From: an uncultured Campylobacter sp.
Lineage (GTDB): Bacteria > Campylobacterota > Campylobacteria > Campylobacterales > Campylobacteraceae
NCBI GenBank assembly: GCA_900539505.1
Contig: UQCL01000009.1
Span: 1-48,954, forward strand
Length of the DNA: 48,954 bases
Direction of reading: 5' to 3'
Shown: one piece after another, positions 9,019 through 17,658 of the stretch
Layout of the letters: each line of letters begins with the position of its first letter
Position numbering within the stretch: the stretch's first letter is position 1
Program-made: the position numbers and the translations under genes
Notes under the pieces: generated by a model
Databases searched by the model: none
What the model was told of the DNA's origin: nothing
Seen by the model: only the letters and a program-made list of their open reading frames with translations

Positions 9019-9911
9019 TATTTAAACCTTTCGATCTGGTGCTGCACGACGTTTGCGATCTCCTGCCACGAAACGTTAGGCTCTAAGGTCGAGATATTTT
9101 TGAAATTTTGCGCGTTCCAGCTCATAAAATTTGCAGGATCAACGCTTTGAGCCAAAAACCTAACTTCGTAATGCAGGTGCGGGCCGGTGCTGTAGCCGGT
9201 GTTGCCGCTATAGCCGATGAGATCGCCTTTTTTAACCCAAGAGCCGGGCGTTACGACTGCGGAGCTAAGGTGGCCGTAGCGGGTCTCAAAACCGTAATTG
9301 TGCGATAAAATCACTAAAATTCCATATCCGCTGCCGCTACCGCCTGCAAACTGAACGAAGCCCTCTGCTGTCGCAAACACCGGAGTGCCCTCGCTCGCTC
9401 GCAAGTCGATGCCATGGTGCATCCTCATAACGCCGCTGATTGGATGAGTGCGCATCCCAAAAGGGCTAGTGACGCCGCGATACTGCATCGGAAGTCCGTT
9501 AGGCACAGCGCTAAGAATCGCGCTCGCCGTTTTTTCGCTAGCTGCGATATGCGCGCCGGAGCCCTTTTTACGCTCCTTTTTCATCTCATTCATCGCAAGC
9601 ATTACCTGGATATCACTATCCAGCCCGCCTCCATCGTCCTCGCGTCCGTCCAGCTTGGCAAGCACCTCCTCGTTTTTGCCCTCAAGCGCAATGTTTTGCT
9701 CTTTTAGCGCGAGATTCTCGGCATAGAGAGTTTTGTTTAGCTCCTTTAAATTTGAGCGGTCGCTCGCGAGTTTAAATATCGCAAAAAACAAAACAAGCAG
9801 AAAAATTACGAAAAACGCAGATAAAATTTTAAGTTGAAAACGGAAGTTTTCGCCGAAATACAGCGTCTTGGTGCCAAAGTGATCGCTTAGGGTAAGTTTA
9901 GTTTTAGCCAC
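9018..9911 (-). CDS. M23 peptidoglycan endopeptidase (Csd1/Csd2/Pgp3-like)
   Basis: An inner-membrane-anchored LytM peptidase of 297 aa from the GTG at 9911, which has GAGG six bases upstream and lacks the extra residues of the TTG at 9923. A transmembrane helix (about 25-50) is followed by a coiled coil and the M23 domain. Zinc ligands are intact: HHGIDL near residue 164 and HLHYEV near 244. Homologues at this position (Csd1/Csd2 in H. pylori, Pgp3 in C. jejuni) trim peptide crosslinks and shape the cell. In H. pylori the bactofilin gene ccmA sits between this family and mfd. Here the gene touches mfd directly and no bactofilin is present. Confidence 0.88.
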   Translation of the reverse strand: MAKTKLTLSDHFGTKTLYFGENFRFQLKILSAFFVIFLLVLFFAIFKLASDRSNLKELNKTLYAENLALKEQNIALEGKNEEVLAKLDGREDDGGGLDSDIQVMLAMNEMKKERKKGSGAHIAASEKTASAILSAVPNGLPMQYRGVTSPFGMRTHPISGVMRMHHGIDLRASEGTPVFATAEGFVQFAGGSGSGYGILVILSHNYGFETRYGHLSSAVVTPGSWVKKGDLIGYSGNTGYSTGPHLHYEVRFLAQSVDPANFMSWNAQNFKNISTLEPNVSWQEIANVVQHQIERFK

Positions 9912-11505
9912 GGCGCGCCTCAAGCCATAAAATGAAATTTTCTACCAAATGAAACGAGCCGAAAACCAAATACTCCTCGTCCGCTCTAAGCTCGCCGCGA
10001 AACGGCGAATGTGGAATTTTAAGCGCGTCAAGCGCACGGGTTATCGCCTCTGCTGCCATTTCGCGATCCGCAACCTCGTAGCTAAAGATCTCCACGCGCT
10101 CTACCACGGGCGCTAAAGTCCGTAGCACCGCGGCTACGTCTTTATCGGCAAAGGCGTTATAAATCAGCACGATCTTTTTGCCTCCGTAGATTTCGGTAAT
10201 TTCGTGGGCTACTTGCTGCGCCGCAAGCTCGTTGTGTCCAACATCCACGCGTAAATTTGGCGCCAAAACTTCCATCCTGCCGCGTAAATTTAGAGGCGGC
10301 AGCTGCGAAATTTCAAATTTCAAATTTAAAAATTTCATCGCAGCAAGCGCTAGAGCTAAATTTGAAATTTGAAATTTAGGTAGATTATTGTGCGCGCAAA
10401 ACTCTGCGATCTGCGCTCGCTGCGACGCGTCTAAAAAATCGCTAGCAAAACCTAGCCGAGTGCCCTTTTGCTCTGCGATCTGCCGCGCGATACGAAGCGG
10501 AACCTCGCCCATCTCGTCGCTTAAAATCGCCTCCTTATCCATCGTAATGAGCTTAGTGTGGGAGATCTGCTCTAGATTTTGTCCTAGCATACCCAAATGA
10601 TCAGTGCCGATCGGTGTAAAAAGCGACAGCATGCGCCCGAAGCTCGATGTAGCGTCAAACTCGCCGCCCATCCCGGCCTCAATCACGCAGTAATCGCAAT
10701 CCCTAAAAAGCACTGCCGCCGCAAGAGTGAGATACTCGAAATACGACAGGCTATCTTTAAACTCCGCGGGCAAGCTCTCTTGCAAAAACTCATGCGCGAA
10801 ATCAAGCTCCTCATCCGTAGCATCGCGACCTAACGAAATGGGAAGCGAGCTTTGAGCGGATTTAAAATTTGATCCTAATGGGAATTTAAAATTTTGCTCA
10901 GATGAGAATTTGAGATCTTGCGAATTCCATAAATTTTGTGTAGAAGCATAATTTTGCGTATCGATCGAATTTCGCGTGATGGAATTCTGCTCGCTATAAA
11001 AATTTTGCGTGGTATAAACGGAGTTTTGCAGGGCAGAATTCCACTCACCATGCGAATTCTGCATGGCGGAATTTTGCAAATTAGAAATAGAAATTTGAGA
11101 GGCGGAATTTTCTCTGTTCGCAAAATTTTGCATTTTTTCGGAATTTTGTCTTCCCGTAGAATTTGACGCCGAAGCGGAATTTTGCTCGTTTTTAAAATTT
11201 GAAGCGTCGGAATTCAACGCAAAAACGGGACTTTGCGCGATGCGTCCGCCTAGATAGATGCGCTCGTTGAGCTTAAAAACGTGCGGGCTGGTGTAGTGCC
11301 CGACGCTAAAGCCCGCTGCGGCGATCGCGTTAGCCAAAAACCGTCCGGTGCTGCCCTTGCCATTGGTGCCGATGATCTGAATGACGTTTTTGAGCGGAAT
11401 TTTATCTTTAATGGCGGCATACGCCCGCGGGAAGCGCTCGTAGTCGATTTTTTTGTAATAAATCGGGCGATTTTGCAAAAATTCTTTAATGCTGCGCCCG
11501 TTCAA
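9904..11505 (-). CDS. folC: Dihydrofolate/folylpolyglutamate synthase with a low-complexity insert
   Basis: A Mur-ligase-family enzyme that adds glutamate to dihydropteroate and folates. The ATP loop is IIGTNGKGSTGRF, and GGEFDATS, GTDHLGMLG and LRGRMEVL follow in family order. I choose the TTG at 11505 as start (AGGGGA upstream, 533 aa) over the frame's far end at 11565, which lies deeper in lptE. About 130 residues (roughly 92-222) rich in Gln, Asn and Ser (repeats such as QNSA, QNF) split the normal sequence just after ERIYLGGRI. Without them the protein would be about 403 aa, the usual size. The insert holds about 20 RAATTY hexamers and keeps the frame, so the enzyme is probably functional. 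Confidence 0.9.
   Translation of the reverse strand: MNGRSIKEFLQNRPIYYKKIDYERFPRAYAAIKDKIPLKNVIQIIGTNGKGSTGRFLANAIAAAGFSVGHYTSPHVFKLNERIYLGGRIAQSPVFALNSDASNFKNEQNSASASNSTGRQNSEKMQNFANRENSASQISISNLQNSAMQNSHGEWNSALQNSVYTTQNFYSEQNSITRNSIDTQNYASTQNLWNSQDLKFSSEQNFKFPLGSNFKSAQSSLPISLGRDATDEELDFAHEFLQESLPAEFKDSLSYFEYLTLAAAVLFRDCDYCVIEAGMGGEFDATSSFGRMLSLFTPIGTDHLGMLGQNLEQISHTKLITMDKEAILSDEMGEVPLRIARQIAEQKGTRLGFASDFLDASQRAQIAEFCAHNNLPKFQISNLALALAAMKFLNLKFEISQLPPLNLRGRMEVLAPNLRVDVGHNELAAQQVAHEITEIYGGKKIVLIYNAFADKDVAAVLRTLAPVVERVEIFSYEVADREMAAEAITRALDALKIPHSPFRGELRADEEYLVFGSFHLVENFILWLEARRG
10861..11220. repeat. RAATTY array inside folC
   Basis: I count about 20 RAATTY hexamers (AAATTT, GAATTT, GAATTC) in 360 bases, one per ~18, against a rough chance expectation of one per 700-800 at this base composition. 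Many sit in a longer context like GCGGAATTTTGC. On the coding strand they mostly read Gln-Asn-Ser or Gln-Asn-Phe, but some copies read Gln-Ile-Ser, so more than one codon phase is used. Confidence 0.85.
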
Positions 11506-12025
11506 GTCTGAATCCCCTAATCGCAAGCGCCGAAATAAACTCGTCAAACGCCTGCGCGGAGGCATTTTCGATCGCCTTGTAGCGGTCCTTATCGCTAATG
11601 ATCGAGCTCGTATCGTAGCTATTTTTGACTAAGCGGCTAACTTTAAAATCGTAATCGCCAACGCAATCCTTGCTGAAAACCTCGCCGTTTTTAAGCTTGG
11701 TGCTGAAATTTACGATGAGATTTGCGCGGTAGCTAGTGACATAGCCGAACTGATCGTATGAAAGCTCGCTAAAGCTTAGGCTTTTTATGCTCGCTACTAC
11801 AATCGTCTGCGCCGAATTTTTATCCGAAAGGCTCATCCCTAGGCGCTGGACTATACCCTGTCTGATCGCATCTTTGATAGCGACGGTGTTTTGCGGATCA
11901 GTTTTGCTCATCATCACGTCCACAAATACGCTTCCACTCATCGTCTCTTTTGCGATCCTTGAAACGGGCTTATAGCCGCAGCCGATTAAAAAAATCAAAC
12001 AAAAAACGGTTAAAACTCTTCTCAT
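11486..12025 (-). CDS. lptE: LPS-assembly lipoprotein LptE
   Basis: A 179-aa outer-membrane lipoprotein. The signal peptide ends in the lipobox LIGC at about residues 13-16, so Cys16 would be lipidated. The body has the alternating pattern of the LptE/DUF LPS-assembly fold (e.g. VSRIAKETMSGSVFVD, then a beta-rich region with YVTSYRANLIVNFS). LptE plugs the LptD barrel and guides LPS to the surface. Primary sequence conservation is weak in this family, so synteny carries weight: in C. jejuni and H. pylori the LptE-like gene also lies between folC and leuS. It ends 7 bases past leuS and overlaps the folC start by 20 bases. Confidence 0.82.
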   Translation of the reverse strand: MRRVLTVFCLIFLIGCGYKPVSRIAKETMSGSVFVDVMMSKTDPQNTVAIKDAIRQGIVQRLGMSLSDKNSAQTIVVASIKSLSFSELSYDQFGYVTSYRANLIVNFSTKLKNGEVFSKDCVGDYDFKVSRLVKNSYDTSSIISDKDRYKAIENASAQAFDEFISALAIRGFRLERAQH

Positions 12026-12031
12026 CTTCGC

Positions 12032-14479
12032 CTACTTTACCACCAAATTTACAAGCTTGTTTTTGACATAAATTTCTTTTACGATGCTCTTGCCCTCTAG
12101 CCATTTGGCGCAGTTCTGCTTCGCAAGGCTTAAAATTTCGCCCTCGCTTAGGCCTGCATCCGCTTCAAACTCGGCGCGTTTTTTGCCGTTAATCGTGACG
12201 GCAAGCTTGATAGTATCGCTCTCAAAGACCTCTTCGCAAACTCTCAGCTCGCCGAAATTTCGTCTTTTAAACAGCCTCTCGCTAAGCTCGGCGCAGATGT
12301 GCGGCACGATAGGCTCGAGCAGACTTAATATCACGAAGTAGCCCTCGGTAAATACGTCTTTGTCGCTCTGTGCGTTTAGCGCATTTAGCGCCTCCATACA
12401 CGCAGCGATTAGGGTATTGAAAGCAAAGCTGCTCTCATAAACCTGCTGCGACTTTTTAAGCGCCTCGTAAACTTTAAGGCGGGCGTATTTTTCCTCTTTG
12501 TTTAGGCTAGCGTGGTCGATCTGCGGAATTTTATCCGTAACATAGGCGTTTTCGGCGCGATCATATAAGCGATTTAAAAATTTATACGCACCCTCTACCG
12601 CGCTGTCGTTCCACTCAAGCTCCTTTTGCGGCGGTGCGGCAAAAAGTATAAAAAGTCTCGCCGTATCGGCGCCGTAGGTCTCGATGATGTCGTCGGGATC
12701 GACGGTGTTTCCTTTGCTTTTACTCATCTTTGCGCCGTCTTTTAGCACCATGCCCTGTGTTAGCAGCCGCTCAAACGGCTCGCTATCGCGCAGATAGCCT
12801 ATGTCGCGAAGAGCCTTTTGGAAAAATCTCGCGTATAAAAGATGCAAAATCGCATGCTCGATGCCGCCGATATATTGATCGACGTTCATCCAGTAATTCA
12901 CGCTTTGCTCATCAAACGCCCGCTGCTGCCACGTCCGCTCGTCGCTTGCGTAGCGCGCGAAATACCACGAGCTTTCAAAAAATGTATCGAGCGTGTCGGT
13001 CTCGCGCACCCCGTCGCCGCCGCATTTAGGGCATTTGCAAAACTTCCAGCTAGGATGCGCGTCGAGCGGATTGCCCTTGCCAGTGATCTTAATATCCTGC
13101 GGAAGCTCTACGGGCAGATTTGAAATTTCTTCGCTTACCAGCCCGCATTTTGGGCAGTGGATCATAGGTATCGGCGCGCCCCAGTAGCGCTGGCGGCTCA
13201 CTCCCCAATCGCGCAGTTTAAAATTTACCACGCGGCGTCCGAGCTTTAGCTCTTCAAATTTTGAGATAACGGCGCTTTTTGCTTTCTCGCTATCCATGCC
13301 GCTAAACTCTTCGGAATTTACCAAAACTCCGCTCTCTACGTAAGCTTTGCTAGCGTCGTAATCGCCGCTTTTAGGAGCGATGCTTTGAATGATCGGCAGG
13401 TTAAATTTCTTCGCAAACTCGAAGTCTCTCTCGTCGTGCGCAGGCACCGCCATAACTGCGCCGCCGCCGTATTCTGCTAGGACGAAATTTGCGGTCCAAA
13501 CGGGGATCTTTTTGCCGCTTAGCGGATGAAGCACGCTGATTCCGAGGCTCACGCCGTCCTTGTCGCTTGCTTGGCGCTCGCGCGGGCTTTGATTTAAAAT
13601 TTCTCTCACCTTCGCCACAGCTTCGGCGTCAAGTAAATTATTATCCAAAAGCCTCTTTACCACCTCGTGCTCGGGCGCGACCGCCGCGTAGCTCATGCCG
13701 TAGATCGTATCTGGGCGCGTCGTAAAGACCTTAAAGCCCTCGATGCCGCCAAGTTTGGCGCTGCTTTGCTCGTCAAATTTAAAGCTAAATTCCAAGCCCT
13801 CGCTGCGCCCGATCCAGTTTTCCTGCATCGTAAGCACCTGAGCGGGCCACTTGCCCTCAAGCTGCTTTAGGCAATCCAAAAGCTCCTGAGCGTAGGCGGT
13901 GATTTTTAGGTAGTAGCCAGGCATCTGCTTTTGCACGACCTCGTTGCCGCAGCGCCAGCACCTGCCTTCCTCGACCTGCTCATTGGCAAGAACCGTCTGA
14001 TCGTGCTCGCACCAATTTACCACGGCGCTTTTTCTGTAGATGAGCCCTTTTTCAAAAAGTTTGATGAAAAATTCCTGCTCCCAGCGCGTATAAAGCGGAT
14101 CGGAGGTGGCGAGCATGCGACGAGCCGAAAAGCTAAAGCCCAAGCGGTGCAGCTCGTTTTTCATATAATCGATATTTTCGTAGGTCCAAGTTTTAGGGTG
14201 AATGCCGTGTTTGATCGCCGCATTTTCCGCAGGCATGCCGAAGCTGTCAAAACCGATCGGCTGAAGCACGTTGTATCCGCGCAGCCTGTAGTAGCGGCTT
14301 AGCGCGTCGCCGATGCTGTAGTTTCGCACGTGTCCCATGTGGATGCGGCCGCTTGGGTAGGGAAACATCGAAAGGATATATTTTTTAGGCAGGCTATAAT
14401 CATCCTTAGGCTCGAAAGCCCCCTCTTCATCCCAAATTTTCTGCCATTTAAGCTCAATACTTTTACTATCGTAAGGCAT
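12032..14479 (-). CDS. leuS: Leucyl-tRNA synthetase
   Basis: A class I aminoacyl-tRNA synthetase of 815 aa that charges tRNA-Leu. The HIGH-like motif is HMGHVRNYSIGD near residue 47 and the KMSKS loop is KMSKSKGNTVDPDDI in the C-terminal half. Between them are the CP1 editing domain (TTRPDTIYGMSY; AVPAHDERD) and the zinc-finger-like segments CEHDQTVLANEQVEEGRCWRCG and CPKCGLVSEE split into separate Cys pairs. The length is typical for bacteria. Seven bases separate its stop from the lptE start, so they are probably cotranscribed. Confidence 0.97.
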   Translation of the reverse strand: MPYDSKSIELKWQKIWDEEGAFEPKDDYSLPKKYILSMFPYPSGRIHMGHVRNYSIGDALSRYYRLRGYNVLQPIGFDSFGMPAENAAIKHGIHPKTWTYENIDYMKNELHRLGFSFSARRMLATSDPLYTRWEQEFFIKLFEKGLIYRKSAVVNWCEHDQTVLANEQVEEGRCWRCGNEVVQKQMPGYYLKITAYAQELLDCLKQLEGKWPAQVLTMQENWIGRSEGLEFSFKFDEQSSAKLGGIEGFKVFTTRPDTIYGMSYAAVAPEHEVVKRLLDNNLLDAEAVAKVREILNQSPRERQASDKDGVSLGISVLHPLSGKKIPVWTANFVLAEYGGGAVMAVPAHDERDFEFAKKFNLPIIQSIAPKSGDYDASKAYVESGVLVNSEEFSGMDSEKAKSAVISKFEELKLGRRVVNFKLRDWGVSRQRYWGAPIPMIHCPKCGLVSEEISNLPVELPQDIKITGKGNPLDAHPSWKFCKCPKCGGDGVRETDTLDTFFESSWYFARYASDERTWQQRAFDEQSVNYWMNVDQYIGGIEHAILHLLYARFFQKALRDIGYLRDSEPFERLLTQGMVLKDGAKMSKSKGNTVDPDDIIETYGADTARLFILFAAPPQKELEWNDSAVEGAYKFLNRLYDRAENAYVTDKIPQIDHASLNKEEKYARLKVYEALKKSQQVYESSFAFNTLIAACMEALNALNAQSDKDVFTEGYFVILSLLEPIVPHICAELSERLFKRRNFGELRVCEEVFESDTIKLAVTINGKKRAEFEADAGLSEGEILSLAKQNCAKWLEGKSIVKEIYVKNKLVNLVVK

Positions 14480-14488
14480 TTTGCGCTC

Positions 14489-14830
14489 CTAGAATTCGTC
14501 TTTGGTTTTTGCCGACTCAATCGCTATTAAAATTAGCGAGAAAAAGTTTGCAAGTAGCGCGCCGATCGCAAGCGAGGTCACGATCGACAGATCTCCCGGC
14601 GCTACTACAATCAAAACGAACGCCGGTATGAGATGCAGATCCGCTACGAGCGAGCTTGCAAAAAGCTCGGCCGCGAGCATATTTCGCACGCCTACCTTCA
14701 AAAGCGTCGAGACTGCATTCACGCTGGTTGCTATGAAAAGTAAAATTTCATTCTTCTCATACAAAAACCCGCCTATCGTAGTCATACTCATAAGCGCAAA
14801 AAATATGTAAATTACCCTTCCCCAGTTCAT
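14489..14830 (-). CDS. DUF6394-type small membrane protein
   Basis: A 113-aa protein with four hydrophobic segments (about 5-22, 28-45, 57-76 and 80-102) and a short charged tail. It lies between leuS and secF with 9-base gaps on both sides. A small membrane protein occupies the same slot in H. pylori and Campylobacter, and I assign it to the DUF6394 group on that basis. The function is unknown. Its position in a Sec/LPS export operon suggests an envelope role, as inference. Confidence 0.72.
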   Translation of the reverse strand: MNWGRVIYIFFALMSMTTIGGFLYEKNEILLFIATSVNAVSTLLKVGVRNMLAAELFASSLVADLHLIPAFVLIVVAPGDLSIVTSLAIGALLANFFSLILIAIESAKTKDEF

Positions 14831-14839
14831 CTTTTATCC

Positions 14840-15808
14840 TTACACCGTGCCTTTTTCATACATGGCGCGATTCTTTTCTTTCTCTTTGATACGGCGCTGT
14901 TTTTCGGCTAAAAACGCGCGGTACTTTTCAACGTTAAATTTAAACAAAATCAGCATCGGAGCAGCTACGAATACGGAGCTGAAAGTTCCTGCTATGACGC
15001 CTATTAGCATCACGAAGCTAAAGCCGTGGATCATCTCTCCGCCCCAAACGAATAAAATCACGATGACGATGAGAGTAGTAAGCGAAGTAAGCAGCGTGCG
15101 CGATAGCGTGTGAGAGATCGATTCGTTTATAACCTCATCAAGCTTAATCGATTTACTATCTTTTACTCCTTCTCGAATTCTATCGAAAACAACTATGGTA
15201 TCGTTAAGCGAGTAGCCCATTATAGTTAGCAGTGCGGCTAGAATTTCAAGGTTGAAATCCACGCCGGCTAAAATCATCGCACCTACGGCAACTACGACGT
15301 CGTGCAGATCCGATAGCACGGCTGCAATCGCAAATCTCCACTCAAACCGCAGGGTGATATAAACCAAAATGAGCGCAAACGACACACATACCGCCAAAAT
15401 TCCGTTTGTGCGAAGCTCCTCGCCGACTTTAGGACCTACGATATCGACCTTGCGAATGTCGAAATTTCCGCTGCCTTGTAAAATTTTTTGCGCCGTTAAA
15501 GCGGGATTATCGCCCAGTTCGCTCGCAGCGCCTGAATATCTAATCGTGACCTCTTGATCGCTACCAAATTCCGTAACGTTGATATTGCCTAAATTTGCCG
15601 CTTCGAAGCGCTTTCTGATCTCATCAAGCGGTGCTTTGGCGTCGTATTTAACCTGAATGAGCGTACCGCCGCTAAAATCGATGCCGTAATTAATGCCCTT
15701 AATGAAAAACAGCGCAATAGAGCCTATTATCAAAATAGCAGAAAGCGCAAAGGTAAAATATCTAAATTTCATAAAATCATAAATTTTGCCCTTATCGAAC
15801 ACTTGCAT
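14840..15808 (-). CDS. secF: Protein translocase subunit SecF
   Basis: A 322-aa inner-membrane protein of the RND-like SecDF complex, which uses the proton gradient to pull exported proteins out of SecYEG. It has one N-terminal transmembrane helix, a periplasmic domain containing GIDFSGGTLIQVKYD, then five C-terminal helices with the diagnostic MGYSLNDTIVVFDRIRE and SRTLLTSLTTL. It overlaps the end of secD by 17 bases, the usual secD-secF coupling. Confidence 0.95.
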   Translation of the reverse strand: MQVFDKGKIYDFMKFRYFTFALSAILIIGSIALFFIKGINYGIDFSGGTLIQVKYDAKAPLDEIRKRFEAANLGNINVTEFGSDQEVTIRYSGAASELGDNPALTAQKILQGSGNFDIRKVDIVGPKVGEELRTNGILAVCVSFALILVYITLRFEWRFAIAAVLSDLHDVVVAVGAMILAGVDFNLEILAALLTIMGYSLNDTIVVFDRIREGVKDSKSIKLDEVINESISHTLSRTLLTSLTTLIVIVILFVWGGEMIHGFSFVMLIGVIAGTFSSVFVAAPMLILFKFNVEKYRAFLAEKQRRIKEKEKNRAMYEKGTV

Positions 15809-17396
15809 TTGCGCCTCCTCTTACTTTATAACCGAGCCAAAGTGCGGTATTTTTGCTCTTTTCCATCTTATCCATTACTAACTCAAACATTCCGTGAGTG
15901 CCTAAAATAGCCGTTATCATCGACGCTACGATACCGATGCTCATCGTGACGGCAAAGCCCTTCACTGGACCCGTGCCGTAAGCATAAAGCGCAGCAGAAG
16001 TAATTAACGTAGTGATATTTGAATCCACGATCGCGCTCATCGCATTTTCATAGCCTTTATTTATGCTTTGGCGGATTGAAACTCCCGTCCTTAGCACCTC
16101 TCTAACGCGCTCGTTAATGATGACATTCGCATCCACAGCCATTCCGATAGTTAGCACGATTCCCGCCATTCCAGGAAGCGTTAATGTTGCACCAAAAAGC
16201 GCCATACAAGCGATCAGAAATAAAATATTTACTACAAGCGCGATGTCAGCAAAAAGCCCCGCCACGCCGTAGTAGAAAATCATAAAGATCAAAATCGCAA
16301 CCGCTGCAAGGCTTAGCGCTGCCATACTTTTATCGATGCTATCCTGTCCTAGGCTAGGACCGATACTGCGTGTCTCTGAGACTTTAACAGGAGCCAAAAG
16401 CGCGCCGCTTCTAAGCGCAATCGCTACGTCGTGCGCCTCCTCGACGCTAAATCCGCCGCTGATCTGACCGCTGCCGCCGCCGATACGCTCGTTAATGCGC
16501 GGCGCGGAGTAAACCTTGCCGTCAAGTACGATCGCAAGGCGCTTACCGACGTTTTTACCGGTAAAATCGCCAAAAATTTGAGCGCCTTGAGAGTTTAGCG
16601 TAAAATTTATGATCGGCTGGTTGGTGTGCTGATCGAAAGCTACCTTCGCATCAACTAGCATCGCGCCATCAAGGACAGGAATTTCGTTTATGAGATACTT
16701 GTAATTCGGATTTTTAACGTCGGGATAAATCACGTCCCCGTAAGCTCTGGCATCCGCCACACTGATAGTCTGCGCGCGATCTTGGCGCACGTCGTCCACC
16801 GCCATAAGCTGCAAGTGAGCCGCTTTGGCGATCAGATCCTTGGCGCGTTGCTCATCCGCTGCACTTTTGACGCCTGGAAGCTCAACCAAAATATAACTCT
16901 CGCCCTGCTTTGCTACCGTAGGCTCCGCAAGTCCGAATTGATCCAAACGGTTGCGGATAGTTTCTACGGCCTGTTCGATCGCGTACTTTTTAGTCGCTTC
17001 GACCTCTTCAGGCGTTAGTGTGACGCGATATTTTTCGCCCGATTTTTGAATGTCTAATCCGCTTGCGGCGCTATGCAAAATCGCATCAAATTTAGAAGCC
17101 TCGTCCGCGTCTAAAATTTCAAACTCGAACGAATCGCCTTCCAATTTTAACCCGTCCATCAGTAGATCATCGCGTTTGGCGGCGTAATTGACGCTCGCAG
17201 CGATCGATTTGATCTTCGAAACGACCGCCTCATCGCTTTGAACTTCCAAAAGCATATGTAGGCCGCCTTGCAGATCCAAACCCAAGTTTATCTTGCTTCC
17301 CTTTTCGGTCTGAAAGATCGAAGGCGCGGCAAAAATCGCCGAAAAGATCACCGCAGCTAAAAAGATCAGCAGGCGGTATGAAATTTTACTGCTCAT
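15792..17396 (-). CDS. secD: Protein translocase subunit SecD
   Basis: A 534-aa partner of SecF. An N-terminal helix is followed by LGLDLQGGLHMLLEVQ, the large periplasmic P1 region with TIRNRLDQFGLAEPTV, and LVELPGVK. The C-terminal membrane domain carries MAVDANVIINERVREVLR and GPVKGFAVTMSIGI. The ATG at 17396 overlaps the yajC stop by 11 bases. Order yajC-secD-secF is standard and supports one transcript. Confidence 0.96.
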   Translation of the reverse strand: MSSKISYRLLIFLAAVIFSAIFAAPSIFQTEKGSKINLGLDLQGGLHMLLEVQSDEAVVSKIKSIAASVNYAAKRDDLLMDGLKLEGDSFEFEILDADEASKFDAILHSAASGLDIQKSGEKYRVTLTPEEVEATKKYAIEQAVETIRNRLDQFGLAEPTVAKQGESYILVELPGVKSAADEQRAKDLIAKAAHLQLMAVDDVRQDRAQTISVADARAYGDVIYPDVKNPNYKYLINEIPVLDGAMLVDAKVAFDQHTNQPIINFTLNSQGAQIFGDFTGKNVGKRLAIVLDGKVYSAPRINERIGGGSGQISGGFSVEEAHDVAIALRSGALLAPVKVSETRSIGPSLGQDSIDKSMAALSLAAVAILIFMIFYYGVAGLFADIALVVNILFLIACMALFGATLTLPGMAGIVLTIGMAVDANVIINERVREVLRTGVSIRQSINKGYENAMSAIVDSNITTLITSAALYAYGTGPVKGFAVTMSIGIVASMITAILGTHGMFELVMDKMEKSKNTALWLGYKVRGGANASVR

Positions 17397-17658
17397 CTAA
17401 TTTTCTTGCCACAAATTGTTTATCCAGCTCAACCATGACCTCATCGTTAAGCTTAACTGTGATAAAATCATTGTTTGTTTTCACGACCGTGCATTTTATG
17501 CCACCGCTAGTTATGATCTTATCGCCTTTGCCGAGCGCATCGACCATCGCTTTATGATCCTTGGCCTGCTTTTGCTGCGGTCTGATAATCAAAAAATACA
17601 TAATCGCAAAGATTACGACGATAGGCAGGATTGATGCAAAGAAGTTTCCTTGTTCCAT
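17386..17658 (-). CDS. yajC: Sec translocon accessory protein YajC
   Basis: A 90-aa single-pass membrane protein. The helix PIVVIFAIMYFLIIRPQQKQ and the following GDKIITSGGIKCTV are the YajC signature. It associates with SecDF. The ATG at 17658 has AAGGAA five or six bases upstream. The start region overlaps, on the opposite strand, the proposed start of lnt at 17634, so this operon's promoter probably lies inside the lnt coding sequence. Confidence 0.94.
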   Translation of the reverse strand: MEQGNFFASILPIVVIFAIMYFLIIRPQQKQAKDHKAMVDALGKGDKIITSGGIKCTVVKTNNDFITVKLNDEVMVELDKQFVARKLDEQ

